A DNA stretch of 64,000 nucleotides, from NCBI GenBank assembly GCA_016706845.1, contig JADJIV010000009.1, forward strand, positions 1 through 64,000. The letters run 5' to 3'. Below the pieces are notes generated by a model. That model had not been told where the DNA came from and made no database searches. It saw only the letters and a list, made by a program, of their open reading frames with translations. The position numbers and the translations under genes were made by a program. Origin of the DNA: PNOJ01 sp016706845 (lineage in GTDB: Bacteria > Krumholzibacteriota > Krumholzibacteriia > LZORAL124-64-63). This document shows, piece by piece, positions 1 to 11,667 of the stretch (position 1 is the first letter of the stretch; each line of letters opens with the position of its first letter).

Positions 1-1374
1 GGCTGTTCTGCTGGCGCGAGGCGCAGCCCGTGAGCACCTACCACGTGTCGGTCGCCGTCAGCGACTACGCCGTGCTGCAGGAGACCTACGCGGGCCAGCA
101 GGGCGACCTGCCGCTGATCCACTACGTCTACCCGGACCTCGTCGACGAGGCCACGGTCGACTTCGAGCGCCTCGGCGACATGATGGCCTTCTGCGAGTCG
201 AAGTTCGGGCCCTACCCCTTCCCCGGCGAGAAGTACGGCATGGCCCTGTTCGAGTGGGACGGCGCCATGGAGCACCCCACGGCCACCTCGTACGGGTCGC
301 ACTTCGTGCGGCGACCACTTCTTCGACACCATCGTCATGCACGAGCTGTCGCACCAGTGGTTCGGCAACAAGGTCACCTGCGCCGACTGGACCCACATCT
401 GGCTGCAGGAGGGCTTCGCGACCTACGTCGAGGGCCTGTGGCGCGAGCACGTCTCCGGCCCGGTCTCGCTGAAGTGGTTCATGAAGGCCCGCAGCATCTT
501 CACGTGGTGGGACACGCCCCTGCTGCGGGAGGCCGGCGTCGAGGATCCCTGGTACTACTTCGACGACCTCGTCTACCACAAGGGCGCCTGGGTGCTGCAC
601 ATGCTGCGCCGGGTGCTGGGCGACCAGCTCTTCTTCGACGCCCTGCGCGACTACATCGCGAACCGCGACCCGTCGCACCCCGCGGTGACCACCGCGGACT
701 TCGTCGCCTCCTGCGAGCGCACCAGCCGCCAGCAGCTGGACTGGTTCTTCGACCAGTGGCTCCTGCGCACCACCCACCCCGAGCTGGCGCTGACCTGGTA
801 CAACCTCCAGGAATCCGGGCAGAACCTGCTGCGCCTCGACCTGCGCCAGATCCAGCCGCCGGACCCCCTGACCGGCGACGCCCCCTTCGTCGCGCCCCTG
901 GACCTGAAGCTGACCACGGCCGCCGGCGACACCCTGGTGACCCTCTGGATGGACCGGCGCGAGATGCAGGTCACCCTGCCCGTCCCGGCCGCGGTGACCG
1001 CCCTGACGGTCGACCCCGACGGCTGGCTGCTGCACTCGGCCGACGTCGCCGTCGCGGTGGGCGACGAAGGCGCCGCCGCCGCCCTGCTCCCTCTGCCGCC
1101 GCTGCCCAACCCCTTCCACGGCCGCGGCGTGCTGCGCTGGCGGACCACCGTGCCGAGCCGCGACCGCCTCGAGATCCACGACGCCCGCGGCCGCCTGCTC
1201 CACGAGCGGGACCTGCCCCCGACCCCCGCCGGCGAGCGCACCGCCACCTGGGACGGCCGCGACCGGGACGGGCGCCCCTGCCCGGCCGGCGTCTACTTCG
1301 CCACCTACGTCAGCCGCCCCCTGGACGGCTCGGCCCCGCAGCGCCGCACGGCCAAGATCGCCCTCGCCCGTTGA
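1..1374 (+). CDS. Secreted M1-family zinc aminopeptidase with FlgD-like C-terminal tail (5' partial, frameshifted)
   Basis: The reading frame is open from the window edge, so the true start lies upstream. The first part reads in the frame of base 3 and carries GAMEHP, matching the GxMEN substrate-binding motif of M1 aminopeptidases. Around 305-315 the frame slips by one base. The second part then reads HELSHQWFGN with a downstream glutamate in LQEGFATY, which is the HExxH-x18-E zinc site of gluzincins. After the catalytic domain there is a beta-rich region, then a C-terminal module with NPFHG, a TWDGRDRDG segment and AGVYFATYV, as in FlgD-Ig-like sorting tails of FCB bacteria. It probably trims peptides outside the cytoplasm. 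The slip looks like a sequencing error because both sides are well conserved. Family call sure; exact substrate unknown. Confidence 0.85.
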
Positions 1375-1447
1375 CATCCCCCGCCCGGGGCGCATCCTTG
1401 GGCGGGTCCGCGGACCCCGGCACCCCACCCCTGTCGACGGAGAACCC

Positions 1448-2689
1448 GTGCACGACCGCCTGCCCGACGACGCCGACCGCACGGTGATCAGCGCCCACTA
1501 CGCGGAGATCGCCCTGAAGGGCAAGAACCGCCACGTCTTCCTGCTGCGCCTGCGCAACAACATGATGGCGCAGCTGCGCGGCGAGCCGCTGCTCGCCATC
1601 AACCACATCGAGAGCCGCCAGCTGCTGCGCCTGGGCGACCCCGCGGCCGCCCTGCGCGCCGCCGCCAAGCTGCAGCGGGTGCCCGGCATCCAGAACCTGT
1701 CGCTGGCCGCCTCGGTGGCCCGCACCGGCGACGACGCGGGCGACCTCGAACGCGCCGGCGCCATCGCCGCCGAGACGGCCCGCCGCGAAGCCGGCGACGC
1801 CCGCACCTTCAAGGTGGAAACCCGCCGCTCGGACCGGGCCTTCCCGGTGCCCTCCCCCGAGATCAGCGCGCAGCTCGGCGCCGCGATCATCGCGGCGACC
1901 GCCCTGCCGGTGGACCTGCACCACCCCGAGTTCACGGTCCACGTGCTGGTGATGAAGCGGGAGATCCTGATCTTCGCGCAGAAGCTGCCCGGCTGCGGCG
2001 GCCTGCCCGTCGGCTCCAGCGGCCGCGTCACGGTCCTGATGTCCGGGGGCATCGACTCGCCGGTGGCGGCCTGGATGATGATGCGGCGGGGCTGCCGCCC
2101 CGAGTTCGTCCACTTCTACCCCGGGCGCAGCGTCGCCGAGGCCGACTCCGACAAGATCGAGCGCCTGGCCGCCGTGCTGGCCGGCTTCGCCCCCCAGCCC
2201 CTGGTCCTGCACCTGGTGCCGTCCTACCCCTACGAGACGCGCGCGGTGGGCGTGATCGAGGACGCCTACGACATGGTCCTGTTCCGCCGCTACATGTTCA
2301 AGACGGCGGTGCGCTTCGCGCGGCGCGAGAACTGCCAGGCGCTGATCGCCGGCGACAGCGTCGGCCAGGTCGCCAGCCAGACCCTGCCCAACCTCGCGGC
2401 CATCACCCCGGACGTCCGCCTGCCGATCCTGCGCCCGCTGATCGGCATGGACAAGCTCGAGATCACCGCAATGAGCCGCCGCATCGGCGCCTACGACATC
2501 TCCATCGAGCCGCACCGCGACTGCTGCTCGATCCGCTCGCCGCGGCCGGTGCTCAACGCCCGCCCCGTCCACCTGCTGGAACTGTCGGAGAAGATCGGGC
2601 TCGAAGAGGCGGTGAACGAGGCGGTCCTGACCTCGACCAAGCTGCGCATCGGCCCGCACGGCCGCGTCGAGGCCGGCCCCGAAGCCTAA
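1448..2689 (+). CDS. thiI: tRNA 4-thiouridine synthase ThiI (no rhodanese domain)
   Basis: ThiI adenylates U8 of tRNA and transfers sulfur to make 4-thiouridine; in some bacteria it also feeds thiazole synthesis. The GTG start gives a 413-residue protein. Residues 1-60 hold the ferredoxin-like region with AEIALKGKNR, followed by a THUMP domain. The PP-loop ATPase motif LMSGGIDSPVA lies near residue 200. The sequence CCSIRSPRPV near residue 357 includes a cysteine typical of the family. The protein stops without the C-terminal rhodanese domain of the longer E. coli enzyme, so sulfur must be delivered another way. It lies 73 bases after the aminopeptidase gene in the same direction. Confidence 0.93.
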   Translation: MHDRLPDDADRTVISAHYAEIALKGKNRHVFLLRLRNNMMAQLRGEPLLAINHIESRQLLRLGDPAAALRAAAKLQRVPGIQNLSLAASVARTGDDAGDLERAGAIAAETARREAGDARTFKVETRRSDRAFPVPSPEISAQLGAAIIAATALPVDLHHPEFTVHVLVMKREILIFAQKLPGCGGLPVGSSGRVTVLMSGGIDSPVAAWMMMRRGCRPEFVHFYPGRSVAEADSDKIERLAAVLAGFAPQPLVLHLVPSYPYETRAVGVIEDAYDMVLFRRYMFKTAVRFARRENCQALIAGDSVGQVASQTLPNLAAITPDVRLPILRPLIGMDKLEITAMSRRIGAYDISIEPHRDCCSIRSPRPVLNARPVHLLELSEKIGLEEAVNEAVLTSTKLRIGPHGRVEAGPEA

Positions 2690-3333
2690 CCGGGCAGCAC
2701 CCGGCGGATCGTCTCGAGGCTCTTGGTCCACCAGGGCTCTTCCAGGCTGTCGATTTGCACGCGCCCGCCGGTGGACGTGGAGTGGATGAAGTCCCCGTGC
2801 CCGATGTAGATCCCCACGTGCGAGATCCGCCCCCGCCCGTTGTTGAAGCAGAGCAGGTCCCCGACCCGCAGCTCGTCCCGCGACACGTGATGCCCGGCGC
2901 GGCTCTGCTCGACCGACGACCGCGGCAGCTCCACCCCCACCTTCTTGAAGATGAACCGCGCGAACCCGCTGCAGTCGAACCCCTTGGTCGTCGAGCCCCC
3001 GAACCGGTAGGGCGTCCCGAGGTGCTCCATGGCCAACCGGCAGACCTCCTGCCCGGTCGCCGTGCCGGCCTCGTTTGCGGACTCCGCTCCGGACTGGGTG
3101 TCGGCCGGAGTCTCCGCCGGCGGCCGCTCGGACGACTTCGGCACCCGCGCGGGATGCCCCCGGGGCCGCGAACGATCCGCCCGCTCCCCCTCGGGCCCGG
3201 CCGCCGGCTGGTCGCTGAGCGGCGGCAGCTTGCCGCGGCGGTGCGGGGCGCAGCCGGGCATGAGCAGCAGGGCGCCGGCTAGGAGCAGGGCGGCTCGGGA
3301 TAGGGGGGTGCGGGGGATAGGGGAGTGAAGCAT
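2686..3333 (-). CDS. NlpC/P60 cell-wall hydrolase, lipoprotein
   Basis: This is a C40-family cysteine peptidase that probably cuts peptidoglycan stem peptides. The ATG at 3333 is preferred over an upstream GTG because it directly precedes a lipoprotein signal peptide with lipobox LMPGC (cysteine about residue 28). A low-complexity, Pro/Arg/Glu-rich linker follows to about residue 90. The catalytic domain shows GFDCSGFARF (nucleophile Cys), SHVGIYIG (His) and FIHS (third polar residue). A G-rich Shine-Dalgarno sequence precedes the start. The stop overlaps the last four bases of thiI, so the two genes converge. The 5' region is shared with the divergent methyltransferase gene. Confidence 0.9.
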   Translation of the reverse strand: MLHSPIPRTPLSRAALLLAGALLLMPGCAPHRRGKLPPLSDQPAAGPEGERADRSRPRGHPARVPKSSERPPAETPADTQSGAESANEAGTATGQEVCRLAMEHLGTPYRFGGSTTKGFDCSGFARFIFKKVGVELPRSSVEQSRAGHHVSRDELRVGDLLCFNNGRGRISHVGIYIGHGDFIHSTSTGGRVQIDSLEEPWWTKSLETIRRVLPG

Positions 3334-3367
3334 GCCGGGCAGTCTACCCTCCCCCCTCCCCCGTGTC

Positions 3368-3507
3368 ACTTTGGTTGTGCCTCGGATATTGTGTCTCGAA
3401 CTGATGGAGTGCGATTATATACATAATATTATACATATATTTCCACATAGTGTGGCTGGCGGCGTCCGTAATACCTCGGACACAATCTCGAAGGCACAAC
3501 CGAAGGT
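3368..3507. repeat. Imperfect inverted repeat enclosing an AT-rich loop in a divergent promoter region
   Basis: The left arm (3368-3395, containing GGTTGTGCCT and ATTGTGTC) pairs with the right arm (3479-3507, containing GACACAAT and AGGCACAACC) over about 28 bases with a few mismatches. The 83-base centre is strikingly AT-rich (3411-3441) in a very GC-rich contig and also contains the small hairpin CCACATAGTGTGG at 3443-3455. It sits between two divergent genes, so it could be a double operator, a promoter island or a miniature palindromic element. Which of these it is cannot be settled from one copy. Confidence 0.6.
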
Positions 3508-3568
3508 TTGATATGGGGGGGGTGGGTGTTAGTGTGGGGGGCCTCTGAACCCCATCCAAGGATCACCC

Positions 3569-5035
3569 ATGACCCACCCCACCCCCTCCGAGTCCCCGAC
3601 ACCCGCCCCCCTGAGCGTGGGCGACGTGTTCGAGACCGCCATCACCAAGCTGGTCACCGGCGGCGCCGGGCTGGGGCGCAGCCCCGACGGCCTGGCCGCG
3701 TTCGTGGCCGGCACCGCGGCGGGCGACACGGTGCGCGCGCGGGTGACGCGCCGGCGCAAGGGGTTCCTGGAGGCCGGGCTGGTCGAGGTGATCGTGCCGT
3801 CGGCCGACCGCGTCGAGCCGCCGCTGGGCGAGTTGGGGTCGCTGTCGGGCTGCGACCTGCAGCACCTGTCGGTGGAGGCGCAGCTGCGGGCCAAGACGGA
3901 GATCGTGCGCGACTGCCTGGCCCGGATCGCCGGCCTCGAGGTCGGCGAGCGGCTGCAGGAGCCCGTGCCCGCCGGCCCCGCGCTGGGGTACCGCAACAAG
4001 GTGCGGCTGTGGCGGACGCCGGCCGGGCCTTACGGGATGCTGCGGCACGACAGCCACGAGGTGCTGCCGATCGAGCGGCACGGCCTGATGCCGGACGCGT
4101 TCAACGACGACGTCCTGCCCTTCGTGGTCACGCTGCCGCCCGCGGACCAGGTCGTGATCCGGATGGACCACCAGGGGCGCTTCCTGGTGTCGCTGTTCGG
4201 GGAGCCCGACCGCGCGCGGATGCTCAAGGCCGTGCTCAAGAAGCTGCCCGAGGGCGAGGCGCCGCACCCGCGCTGCCTGGGCATCCTGTACAACAACCGG
4301 CCCCTGTGGGGGCGCGACCACCTCGTGATCCAGCTCGCCGGCCGCACCTACCGCGTCCACGCCACGAGCTTCTTCCAGACGAACTACGCGGAGACCGAGG
4401 CCGCCGTCGCGCTCGTGCGCGGCTGGCTGGACGAGGCCGGCGTCACCGCGTCGGCGCCGGGGGGCGCGCTGCTGGACCTCTACGCCGGCGTCGGCCTGTT
4501 CAGCCTGGCCCTGGACGACCGCTTCGCGCGCACGATCGCCGTCGAGAGCGACGCGGGCGCGGTCCGCGACGCCCGCAACAACGTCAAGCGGGACCGCGCC
4601 GCCGCCGCCCGCACCGCCGTGCTCGACGTTCCGGTCGAGAAGGCCGTCCTGTCCTGGAAGACCGGCGATCCCGCCGACCAGCCCGGCAACGCGGGCGATC
4701 CGGCCGGAGCGCTCGACTGGGCCGCCACGACGGTCGTCGTCGACCCGCCGCGCACCGGCCTGGGCGAGCAGGTGGCCAAGGACCTCGCCGCGCTCGGACC
4801 CGCCCGCGTGCTCTACATGAGCTGCGACCCGGCCACCTTCGCCCGCGACGTCAAGACGCTGGGCGAGGGGGGCTACGCGCTGAAGCGGGCGCGGGGGATC
4901 GACATGTTCCCGATGACGGGGCACATCGAGGTGCTCGGGGAACTGGCGCTGAAACGAAGCGCGGGAGGGGACCGCCGCCGTCCCCTCCCGCGCTGTTCCT
5001 CCCCCTACCGCCGGGTCACCGGTACAGGCTCTTGA
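3569..5035 (+). CDS. 23S rRNA/tRNA (uracil-5-)-methyltransferase, RumA/TrmA family
   Basis: This is a class I SAM-dependent RNA m5U methyltransferase. An N-terminal TRAM-like domain (about residues 10-75) is followed by GCDLQHLS. The C-terminal Rossmann domain has LLDLYAGVGLFSLAL (SAM motif I). DPPRTGLGE follows, then MSCDPATFARD with the catalytic cysteine. Of the four cysteines that bind the Fe-S cluster in RumA, only the one in SGCDLQH is visible, so this copy probably lacks the cluster. The ATG at 3569 has AAGGA seven bases upstream. The last 20 or so codons run through a perfect hairpin (4958-4994) and overlap the convergent gene, so the true stop may be earlier if an indel is present. 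Confidence 0.88.
   Translation: MTHPTPSESPTPAPLSVGDVFETAITKLVTGGAGLGRSPDGLAAFVAGTAAGDTVRARVTRRRKGFLEAGLVEVIVPSADRVEPPLGELGSLSGCDLQHLSVEAQLRAKTEIVRDCLARIAGLEVGERLQEPVPAGPALGYRNKVRLWRTPAGPYGMLRHDSHEVLPIERHGLMPDAFNDDVLPFVVTLPPADQVVIRMDHQGRFLVSLFGEPDRARMLKAVLKKLPEGEAPHPRCLGILYNNRPLWGRDHLVIQLAGRTYRVHATSFFQTNYAETEAAVALVRGWLDEAGVTASAPGGALLDLYAGVGLFSLALDDRFARTIAVESDAGAVRDARNNVKRDRAAAARTAVLDVPVEKAVLSWKTGDPADQPGNAGDPAGALDWAATTVVVDPPRTGLGEQVAKDLAALGPARVLYMSCDPATFARDVKTLGEGGYALKRARGIDMFPMTGHIEVLGELALKRSAGGDRRRPLPRCSSPYRRVTGTGS
4958..4994. terminator. Bidirectional hairpin terminator
   Basis: Perfect 15-base arms (AGCGCGGGAGGGGAC and its complement) surround a 7-base loop at the convergent ends of the m5U methyltransferase gene and the secreted-protein gene. 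On the minus strand the stem is followed by TTCGTTTC, a weak T-rich tail. The hairpin lies inside the annotated 3' end of the methyltransferase gene. Confidence 0.6.
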
Positions 5036-6131
5036 CCGCCCCCCACCCCATCGCTTCGTTCGCCGCCGGCGCCGGTTCGAGACCGGACACCTCGAGCACG
5101 TAGTCGAACATGTAGGGCGCCGTGGGGATCGGCGGGCCCGTGCTGGCCGGCGCGAAGTACAGCCAGAAGACGGTGCCCGGGGCCGCCTCCAGATCGATCA
5201 CGCCGGGCGCGCCGCGGCCGCCGCGGGCCTGCTGCAGCTCGTCCAGGAAGAAGCAGTCGTCGGGGACGAACACCCGGCAGTCGATGGTCCAGTCGGCATC
5301 GAACTCGCCGTGGAGGATCCCTCCCGGCCCCATCGTCGCGACGAGCCAGTCGACGTCGTAGATGTTGGAGGCGGCCGCGTCGTTCCAGCCTGCGACCTGG
5401 CAGATCTCGAGGATGCCGTCGAGGCCGCCGGTGATCGTCTGGAATTGCAGGCCGCCGGTGGAGCAGCCGCTGTTGAACACGTCGTCGCCGCTGCCGTCCA
5501 GGGGCGGTTCGCCCTCGACGCGCGCGCCGGACGCGCACTCCAGCTCGTAGTCCGCCGCCGGCGCGACGGCCAGCTCGTAGTTGCCCGCATCGCCGTCGTA
5601 GCCGTCGATGACGATGTAGTACGTCGTCCCGGCCGCGACCTCCAGATACTCGATCTTCGACACGTAGCTGCCGCAGACCGCGTCATCGAAGAGGTAGAAG
5701 TCGTCGTTGCAGGCGACGAGGTTCTGCCCGTCGTCGTAGACGATGACTTTCGTGTCGTAGTCGGAGCCGCAGAGGTCGATCGCGATCGCGCCGGCGGCGG
5801 CCGGCGTGTAGGCGTAGACCACGTCGGGCGACCCGCTGTCCTCGAGGGGGCAATGCTCTGCGTAGTCGTCGACGGCGCCGGTCGTCTGGCCGCTGTCCGC
5901 GTAGGGCAGGGCGGGGATCGCCACCGCGTCGCCGATCGTCTCGCCGCCGTCGCGCGCGGCGGTCGCGGCGACGGGGCGGGCGTGGGGGCGGCCGGTCTTC
6001 TGCGGGGACCAGGCTCCGGGGTCGCCGGCGGCCGGGAGGGCCGAGACCAGCAATAGGATCGACAGCAGCAGCGTCGGAACCGGGATGTTCCCGGGGGGGG
6101 GGGGGGGGGGGGGGGCCGGGGGGGGGGGGGA
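5016..6131 (-). CDS. Secreted PPC-domain protein with C-terminal WGxxKxxY tag (5' end obscured by poly-G)
   Basis: About 358 residues are readable. A signal peptide (PVPTLLLSILLLVSALPAAG) starts right beside a poly-G tract that has overwritten the first codons. On the far side of the tract the minus strand reads GGAGG, a short spacer and GAAAT, so the ATG probably lies at about 6131-6129. Residues of about 45-170 resemble a bacterial pre-peptidase C-terminal (PPC) beta-sandwich, with IDLCGSDYDTKVIVYD and YYIVIDGYDGDAGNYELAV. A second beta domain follows. The protein ends MGWGAVKSLYR, the tag shared by six other proteins in this window. It is paralogous to the frameshifted gene at 7873-8933. 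Function unknown; secretion is inferred from the signal peptide. Confidence 0.75.
   Translation of the reverse strand, partial: SPPPPAPPPPPPPGNIPVPTLLLSILLLVSALPAAGDPGAWSPQKTGRPHARPVAATAARDGGETIGDAVAIPALPYADSGQTTGAVDDYAEHCPLEDSGSPDVVYAYTPAAAGAIAIDLCGSDYDTKVIVYDDGQNLVACNDDFYLFDDAVCGSYVSKIEYLEVAAGTTYYIVIDGYDGDAGNYELAVAPAADYELECASGARVEGEPPLDGSGDDVFNSGCSTGGLQFQTITGGLDGILEICQVAGWNDAAASNIYDVDWLVATMGPGGILHGEFDADWTIDCRVFVPDDCFFLDELQQARGGRGAPGVIDLEAAPGTVFWLYFAPASTGPPIPTAPYMFDYVLEVSGLEPAPAANEAMGWGAVKSLYR
6092..6130. other. Poly-G tract (probable sequencing artefact)
   Basis: Two runs of G separated by CC replace the start of the minus-strand gene ending at 5016. Sequence on each side makes sense as a Shine-Dalgarno/start region and as a signal peptide, so the tract looks like filler and not natural DNA. 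Confidence 0.8.
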
Positions 6132-6192
6132 TTTCGTCGTCGTCCTCCAGGTGAGGGGCGATGTCGTCGCGCGTCCTTCCGAATGTTGGGGT

Positions 6193-7787
<1,595 letters not shown>

Positions 7788-7872
7788 GCGGTACCTTTGC
7801 TTTCTCAGCGGCGACCTGCCCGGTCTTCCGTCTTTCGCGCGCCTGGGGTCGGGGGTCGGCGCTTGGCGGTCC

Positions 7873-8933
7873 TCAGCGATACGCGGCCTTCAGCGCCCCC
7901 CAACTCATCGTCTCGTTCGCCGTGGTCGTCGCCTGGCCCTCGATCGTCAGGTGCAGGTCGTACTCCAGGGGCAGGCCGAAGCCGGGATCGACGTAGGGCG
8001 ACGGGGTCAGCACGATCCAGACCGGCGTGCCCGGCGCGAGCGGGACATCCAGCACGGCAACCTCGCCGGGTACCGCCGCGACGAAGCCGTAGTACTCGGC
8101 GAACCCGCAGACGGTCGCCAGCACGAGGAGCTCCGTTGGCCACTCCGCAACCAATTCACAGTGGAGTTGCCCGTCCGGACCGACGGCGGTCGCGATCCAG
8201 TCGAAGTCGCGCACGTTGCCGCCGGGGATGCCGTTCCAGCCGGAGCGGAAGCAGGCGAAGGTCGTGCCGGCGGGGTCGATGCCGAGCTTCTGGAACCGGG
8301 CCGGGGGGGTCGCGCAGAAGCAGCCGCAGTTGTACGCGTCGTCGAGCCCGTACACCATCGGCGGCTCACCCTCGACCTGGGCGCCGTCGAAGGCGGTCAA
8401 CTCCAGGTTGTCGGTGACCGACACCGACAGGGGCGTAGTCGCCGCTGCCGCCGCCGTAGCCGTCGATGATGATGTAGTAGGGGATGCCCGCCTCGAGCAG
8501 CAGGACGTCGATCCGCGAGTCCAGGCCGCTGCACGGCGGGTTCGCGGAGGCGTTGTCGTCGTTGCAGGCCACCAGGTTGCGCAGGTAGTCGTAGACGAAG
8601 ACGCGGGTGTCGTAGCCGGAGCCGCAGAGGTCGATCGCGACGTACGTGTCGAACGACTGCTTGATGGCGTAGACCACGTCCGGCGACTCGCTGCCGTCCC
8701 AGGGGCAGATCTCGTCGTAGTCGTTGTTGGCGCCGGCAGGTGGAACCGGTGTCGGCGTAGGGCAGGGTGAAGATGCCCACGGCGGTCTCGATGGTGTCGC
8801 CGCCGATGCGGGGGCCGGCGACCGGCGGGGTCGCGGGATCAGGCGCGTCTTGGCAGGGGCCTCCGGGACGGGGCACCTGCGGCCGCTGCCGCGAGGAACA
8901 GGGCCATACAGAGGCAGGGATTGTCGTTTTCAT
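7873..8933 (-). pseudogene. Secreted PPC-domain protein with WGxxKxxY tag, frameshifted paralog
   Basis: ATG at 8933 follows AAGGAG by eight bases and begins MKTTI. A hydrophobic signal sequence (CLCMALFLAAAAAGAPS) continues in a shifted frame. The frame returns for GGDTIETAVGIFTLPYADTG, shifts near 8740 into SESPDVVYAI...IDLCGSGYDTRVFVYD...YYIIIDGYGGGSGDY, and shifts again near 8430 into the C-terminal domain, ending MSWGALKAAYR. Order and spacing match the gene at 5016-6131, including the PPC-like domain, so this is a tandem paralog. At least four indels are needed to restore it. Because similar slips in this contig sit in homopolymers, I suspect poor sequence quality near the poly-G blocks and not true decay. 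Confidence 0.65.
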
Positions 8934-9047
8934 CGCCGATGCTCCTTGATAGGCGCCGCGCGGATCGTACCACGGTGACGCCGGCTGTCCAGAGCCCCCC
9001 CTGGTTCCCGGGGACTTCTCTCGATGTCGTTCCGCTTCGATCCGATT

Positions 9048-9076
9048 TTGTGCTCTGGTTCTCAATGTGTTATCAT
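9048..9076 (+). promoter_or_regulatory. Possible sigma-70-type promoter
   Basis: TTGTGC at 9048 and TATCAT at 9071 are separated by 17 bases in an unusually AT-rich patch about 90 bases upstream of the start of the secreted protein at 9165. Match to the consensus is partial, and consensus use in this lineage is unknown. Confidence 0.35.
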
Positions 9077-9164
9077 TGATCAACTTTGGGGCGGATTCGC
9101 CCGCCGCCCCAACAGCCAGACCCGGCATCCGCCCACCCGGATCCACACCCGAAGGATGTGCCCG

Positions 9165-11173
9165 ATGACCCGCTGCCGCCCCCTGCTCGCGCTCGCCGCC
9201 CTGCTGCTGCTCGCCGGACCCGTCCTGGCCCAGAGCCTGAACGTCGGCGGCTGGAAGCTCGAACAGGCGAATTCAGCCCAGACCTACACGATCCCGGCCG
9301 GCACCGCGGTGCCGGCGGGCGGCTACCTCATCGTGGCGCGCGACGCGTCCGAGGCCGCGTTCGAGACCTACTACGGGGTCACCCTGGGCGCCAACGTGGT
9401 GTTCCTGAACTCCGCGGCGACCTTCCCCTTCATCAACGGGGACGAGACCTACACCCTGCGCAACGCGGCCAACGGCGTCGAGGACGGGCCCACCCCCGCG
9501 CTGACCGGCGCGGTGGGCGCCTACCACCGGCTGGATCCCGAGGCGTCGCCCTGGACCGTCATCGACACCACGCCGACCCCGGCGCGGGCGTGGAGGCCCC
9601 CGACGCCGTCATGTCGGGCCTGGTGATCAGCGAGGCCAGCAACCCCGCCAGCTACGTCTACGAGTACATCGAGCTGTACTACGACGGCACCACCGGCACC
9701 TCGAACCAGCCGCCGGTCATCGCGTCGGTCCAGCACGCCCCCGCCGCCCCTTCCGACGGCGACGACGTCACCGTCACCGCGACGGTCACCGACAGCGACG
9801 GGTCCGTCGCCGGCGTCTGGTGCTGGTCGCGCGTGGGCGCCGGCTCGTTCGTCGCAACGGCCATGACCGCCCAGGGCGGCGGCCAGTACGCCGCGACCTT
9901 CCTCGACCAGGTCGGCAACACGGAGCTGCAGTACTACCTGCGGGCCCTGGACGACGAGAGCGCCGAGACCCTGAGCCCGATCAACGCTCCGACGGGTTAC
10001 TACTCCGTCGCGATCCAGGGCGGCATCGCCGGCGGCAAGGTGGTCCTCTTCGACCACATGCACAACCAGGACGCCGGCACCTCGGGCAACTGGCGCGTCG
10101 ACAACAACCACCCGAACCCCGAACCGGCCAACCCGACGAGCGAGTCCGCGTGGAGCGGGCAGCTGTCGAGCTGGGGCTACGAGCTGTACCTCGCCGGCAA
10201 CACCATCCGCAGCAACACTTCGGCGATCACCGCGGCCCAGCTCGCCGACGTCGACCTGCTGGTGATCCCGGAGCCGCAGGCCCCGTTCAGCGCGGCCGAG
10301 ATCGAGGCCGTGCGCCAGTACGTCCACGCCGGCGGCTCGCTGTTCGTGGTGGCCGACCACAACGGCAGCGATCGCGACGGCGACGGTTGGGACAGCCCGA
10401 GCATCTTCGGCGGCTACTCCGTGCCGCACATCACGGTGCCCCCGACCAACGACACCGAGACCTTCTGCGGCGCCCTGTTCGGCCTGCACTTCCACGTGAA
10501 GGACGAGGGCAACAACGCGATCACCGGCACCTTCGCCAACGTGAACGGCGACCCGGCCAACCCCGTGATCCACGGCCCCTACGGCGAGGTGTCGGCCGTC
10601 ATCTACCACGTCGGCAACGTGATGAGCCTGTGGCCGACCGCCAACCCCGACCTCTCGGACGTGGGCGCCCTGATCAGCAAGAACGAGGGCTCGCCCCACG
10701 TCGCCGCCTGGTCGCGCTACGGACAGGGCAAGATCGTGGGCTACGGCGACTCCTCGAGCACCGCCGACGGCACCGACAGCGAATCCCACGAGAACAACTG
10801 GACCGAGGCCGGCTCGAACAACCGCGAGTTCTTCCTGAACGCCAGCGCCTGGCTGCTGACCGCCGACGCCACCGCGGTCGGCGAGCTGCCGTTCAACCCG
10901 GGCCTCGACCTGCGCGTGCGGCCCAACCCGTTCAACCCGCAGACGAGCATCGCCTTCACGCTGCCCGGCGACGGCCCGGCCCTGGTCGCGGTCTACGACC
11001 TGCAGGGCCGCCTGGTGCGCACGCTGCACGACGGCGCCCTGGCCGCCGGGCCCCACGCGCTGGCCTGGGACGGCCGCGACGCGGGCGGGCGCGCCGCGGC
11101 CAGCGGCGTGTACCTCGTGCGAGCGGCGGCTGCCGGGTTCGTGAGCATCGCCAAGGCGGTCCTGGCGCGGTAG
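9165..11173 (+). CDS. Secreted lamin-tail-like protein with FlgD-like sorting tail (one frameshift)
   Basis: ATG at 9165 follows GAAGGA by eight bases and starts a signal peptide (LLALAALLLLAGPVLA). The N-terminal domain (YTIPAGTAVPAGGYLIVARD) looks like a lamin-tail domain. A one-base slip near 9590 moves to the frame that continues with VMSGLVISEASNPASYVYEYIELYYDG, an Ig-like domain and an alpha/beta domain with DVDLLVIPEPQAPFSAAEIE and GGSLFVVADHNGSDRDGDG, similar to glutamine-amidotransferase-like folds. The protein ends with VRPNPFNPQTSIAFTLP, WDGRDAGGRAAASGVYLVRA and a basic last residue, as in FlgD-Ig/type IX-like sorting tails. About 669 residues once repaired. Probable cell-surface protein; enzymatic role, if any, unknown. 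Confidence 0.78.
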
Positions 11174-11175
11174 TT

Positions 11176-11395
<220 letters not shown>

Positions 11396-11420
11396 TTCCT
11401 GTCGCCCGATCGGAGGGGGC

Positions 11421-11566
11421 ATGCACGACGACGGACGAGGCGAAGCGCGCCCCCTGCGGTTCCGCCGCAAGCACGCGCGGCGCCACAACGGCTGGCTGCT
11501 GTGGGCTGCCGTCGCGCCGCGCTGCTGCTGCTGCTGGCGGCGAGGTACGCGCTGACGCCGCGCTGA
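11421..11566 (+). CDS. Small single-pass membrane protein, frameshifted
   Basis: ATG at 11421 is preceded by GGAGGGGG. The product starts with a strongly basic, Arg/His-rich segment (RFRRKHARRHNG). It then enters a hydrophobic helix, WLLWAAV in the first frame and AALLLLLAARYALTPR after a one-base slip near 11510, stopping at 11566. This would give about 48 residues with the N-terminus inside. I do not recognise it. It lies between an artefact block and the sigma-factor operon, so the call is tentative. Confidence 0.4.
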
Positions 11567-11667
11567 CGCGGCCGCACCCCTTTTTCGGTGAAGAAACGTC
11601 CCCCCCGCGCGTCTTCCTGTCGTGACGACGGTGCCCGGTACGGGTAACCTCGGGACGGGAGGGTGGC

